Source: an uncultured Opitutia bacterium (GTDB lineage: Bacteria > Verrucomicrobiota > Verrucomicrobiia > Opitutales > UBA953). Taken from it: DNA of 8,948 nucleotides. Under the pieces are notes generated by a model that was not told the DNA's origin, made no database searches, and was given only the letters and a program-made list of their open reading frames with translations. Numbering within the stretch: the first letter of the stretch is position 1; every line of letters starts with the position of its first letter. The position numbers were made by a program, and so were the translations under genes. The stretch covers positions 1 to 8,948 of the forward strand of contig CAIYUD010000052.1 in NCBI GenBank assembly GCA_903929325.1, in the 5' to 3' direction. Positions 7,805 to 8,948 of this stretch are shown here, one piece after another.

Positions 7805-7817
7805 CCCTAAAATAGGG
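7805..7817. repeat. Palindrome CCCTA-AAA-TAGGG, possible operator
   Basis: A perfect 5-bp inverted repeat with a three-A spacer. It lies one base downstream of the candidate -10 box of the - strand promoter, so it would cover the transcription start of the glycosylase gene. That position fits a repressor operator. On the + strand it is followed by TATTTT, but no upstream + strand gene needs a terminator here. Confidence 0.35.
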
Positions 7818-7818
7818 T

Positions 7819-7848
7819 ATTTTACCTTAAGTGTGTACCGATTGTGAA
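7819..7848 (-). promoter_or_regulatory. Candidate sigma70 promoter for the glycosylase gene
   Basis: Read on the - strand: TTCACA (7848-7843), an 18-base spacer, then TAAAAT (7824-7819). Each box matches the consensus at five of six positions. Transcription would begin near 7812, giving a leader of about 85 bases that contains the 7743-7766 palindrome. This rests on pattern matching only. Confidence 0.4.
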
Positions 7849-7855
7849 TAAACTT

Positions 7856-7876
7856 GCATTGGGACACCCCAAGTGC
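7856..7876. repeat. Stem-loop with one bulge in the divergent intergenic region
   Basis: GCATTGGG, loop ACAC, CCCAA-G-TGC: eight base pairs with a single bulged G at 7873. It lies between the two candidate divergent promoters and so may be a protein-binding site rather than an RNA element. No known motif is recognised. Confidence 0.3.
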
Positions 7877-7879
7877 GAT

Positions 7880-7920
7880 TTAACACCTTCGGTTCCCATT
7901 AACTAAACTCATAGGGAACC
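7880..7920 (+). promoter_or_regulatory. Candidate promoter framed by a GGTTCCC/GGGAACC repeat
   Basis: TTAACA at 7880-7885 (five of six to a -35 box), 18-base spacer, TAAACT at 7904-7909 (four of six to a -10 box), upstream of the RNA-binding protein gene. A perfect 7-bp inverted repeat, GGTTCCC (7891-7897) and GGGAACC (7914-7920), brackets the -10 box with a 16-base AT-rich centre. A dimeric regulator on the repeat would block or shape this promoter. If correct, the mRNA leader is about 100 bases. The repeat is certain; the promoter is modest. Confidence 0.35.
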
Positions 7921-7940
7921 CCGCAAGAAGCTGGTGGGTT

Positions 7941-7959
7941 GTCGGTCGCAAGCGATGAC
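7941..7959 (+). other. Leader hairpin upstream of the RNA-binding protein gene
   Basis: GTC-G-GTCG, loop CAAG, CGAT-GAC: a bulged stem of about seven pairs, including one G-U, in the proposed mRNA leader 62 bases before the start codon. It could take part in autoregulation or temperature response, as seen with long leaders of some cold-induced bacterial RNA-binding genes. That role is an analogy, not evidence. The remainder of 7960-8020 shows nothing beyond a purine-rich AGAAAGAAAT before the ATG. Confidence 0.25.
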
Positions 7960-8020
7960 AATTTGAAATCCGAGGTCGGAAACAGGCAATGCGGTTGTTG
8001 GTACAGAAAGAAATAATACA

Positions 8021-8473
8021 ATGGATAACAAACTGTTCGTCGGCAATCTCGCGTGGGCTTCCACCGAGGACGACATCCGCGCCCACTTCGCTCAATTCGG
8101 CGAAGTGACATCCGTGGAAGTCATGCGCGACAAATTCACCGGCCGTGCTCGCGGTTTTGCCTTCGTAACGATGGCAAACGGCGAAGCGGCACTAGCAGCC
8201 ATCGCTAAGACCGAAGGCGTGGACTTCATGGGTCGCCCCTTGAAAGTCAACGTCGCACGTCCTCGCGAAGAGCGCCCCTCCTTCGGTGGTGGCGATCGTG
8301 GCGGCTTCGGTGGTGAGCGCCGCTCCGGCGGCTTCGGTGGCGGTCGTGGCGGCTTCGGCGGCGGCGGCGGCGGTGGCGGTCGTGGTGGCTTCGGCGGAGA
8401 ACGCCGTGGCGGCTTCGGCGGCGATCGCGGCGGCTTCGGCGGCGGTCGCGGCGGTGATCGCGGCGGCTACTAA
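8021..8473 (+). CDS. RNA-binding protein with one RRM domain and RGG/Gly-rich tail
   Basis: 150-residue cytoplasmic RNA-binding protein. One RRM (about 3-80) shows RNP2 LFVGNL at 5-10 and RNP1 RGFAFVTM at 44-51, with aromatic residues F6, F46 and F48 placed for stacking on RNA bases. It ends with the usual GRPLKVNVARPRE. Residues 88-150 are low complexity: Gly with repeated GGFGG, RGG and DRGG units and a terminal Tyr. This matches the small Rbp-type RRM proteins of cyanobacteria and several other phyla, resembling glycine-rich RNA-binding proteins of eukaryotes. In cyanobacteria some are cold-induced; that is known for the family, not shown here. The ATG follows an AGAAAGAAAT stretch, a weak ribosome binding site. 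The gene is monocistronic, with its own long upstream region and a strong terminator. RNA targets are unknown. Confidence 0.9.
   Translation: MDNKLFVGNLAWASTEDDIRAHFAQFGEVTSVEVMRDKFTGRARGFAFVTMANGEAALAAIAKTEGVDFMGRPLKVNVARPREERPSFGGGDRGGFGGERRSGGFGGGRGGFGGGGGGGGRGGFGGERRGGFGGDRGGFGGGRGGDRGGY
8282..8470 (+). repeat. Glycine-codon low-complexity repeat tract
   Basis: About 190 bases made of GGCGGCTTCGGCGG-like units, varied by CGT/CGC (Arg) and GAT (Asp) codons, encoding the RGG tail. It contains a run of eight Gly codons near 8360. Such tracts change length by slippage and are prone to assembly error, so exact repeat number may differ between strains. Confidence 0.8.
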
Positions 8474-8489
8474 TCCCACCTCGGATTAG
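8470..8489 (+). other. Hairpin containing the RRM gene stop codon
   Basis: CTAATCC, loop CACCTC, GGATTAG: a perfect 7-bp stem with a 6-base loop whose left arm includes the TAA stop at 8471-8473. It lies nine bases before the main terminator hairpin. It may stabilise the 3' end or help ribosome release; the sequence shows only the structure. Confidence 0.5.
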
Positions 8490-8497
8490 ACTCCCTC

Positions 8498-8528
8498 AAG
8501 GGCGCACTTTCGTGCGCCCTTTTCTTTT
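8498..8528 (+). terminator. Intrinsic terminator of the RRM gene
   Basis: AAGGGCGCAC, loop TTTC, GTGCGCCCTT: a GC-rich stem of ten pairs followed by TTTTCTTTT. It is a textbook rho-independent terminator, 24 bases after the stop codon. It isolates the RNA-binding gene from the secreted-protein gene starting at 8579. Confidence 0.88.
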
Positions 8529-8578
8529 GGGAAGACTTTAGGCTTTCAGGCGGTCAGTAATCCGCAAGATGATGCTGT

Positions 8579-8948
8579 ATGAGCTCACGCCCCTCGAGTC
8601 GCTGGTTCCTGTGTTTAGCTGCCTGGCTGGTGGCCTTGTCTGCCCACGCTGAACCCCTTCGCGGCATTCCCGCTAATGTCGATGCAGCTGTACATATTTC
8701 CTACGACGAAGCTGCGAAGTCGCAACTACACCCCGTTGCCGTCGCCCTCCAAAAACGCATGGAAAAACTTGGCGAACAACTCGACCCCGCAACCGCCAAG
8801 CGCAACAAGGATCTTTTAAATCGCTTAGGCTTAAAGACGGACGGAACGCACACCCTTAACCTGGGAATCCGCATCACGAAGGGCGAAGGTGAAGAAGGTC
8901 CTGATTATTCTTTCTACGGCGTCATCCACCTCGAACTCCGTAAATCCG
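8579..8948 (+). CDS. Secreted protein of unknown function (3' end beyond window)
   Basis: The frame is open from the ATG at 8579 to the right edge, giving 123 visible residues. The N-terminus is a clear Sec signal peptide: basic start MSSRPSSR, hydrophobic core WFLCLAAWLVALS, and an AHA|EP signal-peptidase I site with cleavage after A24. The mature protein begins EPLRGIPANVDAAVHISYDEA, followed by a helix-like charged segment (LQKRMEKLGEQLDPATAKR) and a more beta-like part (HTLNLGIRITKG, YSFYGVIHLEL). The start (I)PANVDAAVHISYD recalls secreted proteins of Planctomycetota and Verrucomicrobiota that begin with an IPADAD-VLHVD-type strand; this is from memory and the function of those is unknown. 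ATGs at 8569 and 8572 are out of frame and soon stop. No strong Shine-Dalgarno is seen. It likely has its own promoter after the upstream terminator. Confidence 0.7.
   Translation, partial: MSSRPSSRWFLCLAAWLVALSAHAEPLRGIPANVDAAVHISYDEAAKSQLHPVAVALQKRMEKLGEQLDPATAKRNKDLLNRLGLKTDGTHTLNLGIRITKGEGEEGPDYSFYGVIHLELRKS

Noticed and set aside
8192..8479. Long - strand reading frame rich in Ala/Thr opposite the RRM gene
   Set aside because: It is the mirror of the glycine-codon repeat (GGC reads as GCC, Ala). It is low complexity with no start context, and the + strand RRM is unmistakable.

Overview
The window looks like ordinary core-genome DNA from a bacterium with moderate GC, most likely Verrucomicrobiota and perhaps an Opitutia-like lineage. 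That guess rests on three things recalled from memory: a NuoM with a ...SMLHAGALKKFG... core, a long family-4-like uracil-DNA glycosylase ending in SEKQRGFFR, and an RRM protein with a glycine/arginine-rich tail. No phylogeny was run, so the taxonomy is tentative.

Layout, left to right. Bases 33-4497 hold three consecutive + strand genes for the membrane arm of respiratory complex I: nuoL (missing its 5' end), nuoM and nuoN. They are packed with a 2-base gap and then an ATGA overlap. The first ~115 bases do not encode the NuoL N-terminus in any forward frame, so the left edge is a junction, rearrangement or assembly artefact. Next comes a - strand XerC/XerD-type tyrosine recombinase (4501-5475). 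It is tail-to-tail with nuoN and head-to-head with argA (5488-6816, +), which encodes N-acetylglutamate synthase, the first step of arginine synthesis. argA is tail-to-tail with a - strand uracil-DNA glycosylase gene (6822-7727), and both stop codons lie in one 17-base palindrome.

The only sizeable non-coding stretch (7728-8020) separates the glycosylase gene from a divergent + strand gene for a 150-residue RNA-binding protein (8021-8473). It holds several inverted repeats and one plausible sigma70-type promoter for each direction. The RNA-binding gene ends in two tandem hairpins, the second a strong intrinsic terminator. A secreted protein of unknown function starts at 8579 and runs off the right edge.

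How the genes relate: nuoL-M-N are one functional unit, the antiporter-like proton-pumping subunits. The others are separate housekeeping functions (chromosome dimer resolution, arginine biosynthesis, base excision repair, RNA binding) in a tightly packed arrangement of alternating strands. I found no CRISPR array, tRNA, rRNA, insertion sequence or clear novel multi-gene system. The most unusual signals are the altered active-site and iron-sulfur positions of the glycosylase, the broken NuoL 5' end, and the palindromes in the regulatory region and at stop codons.
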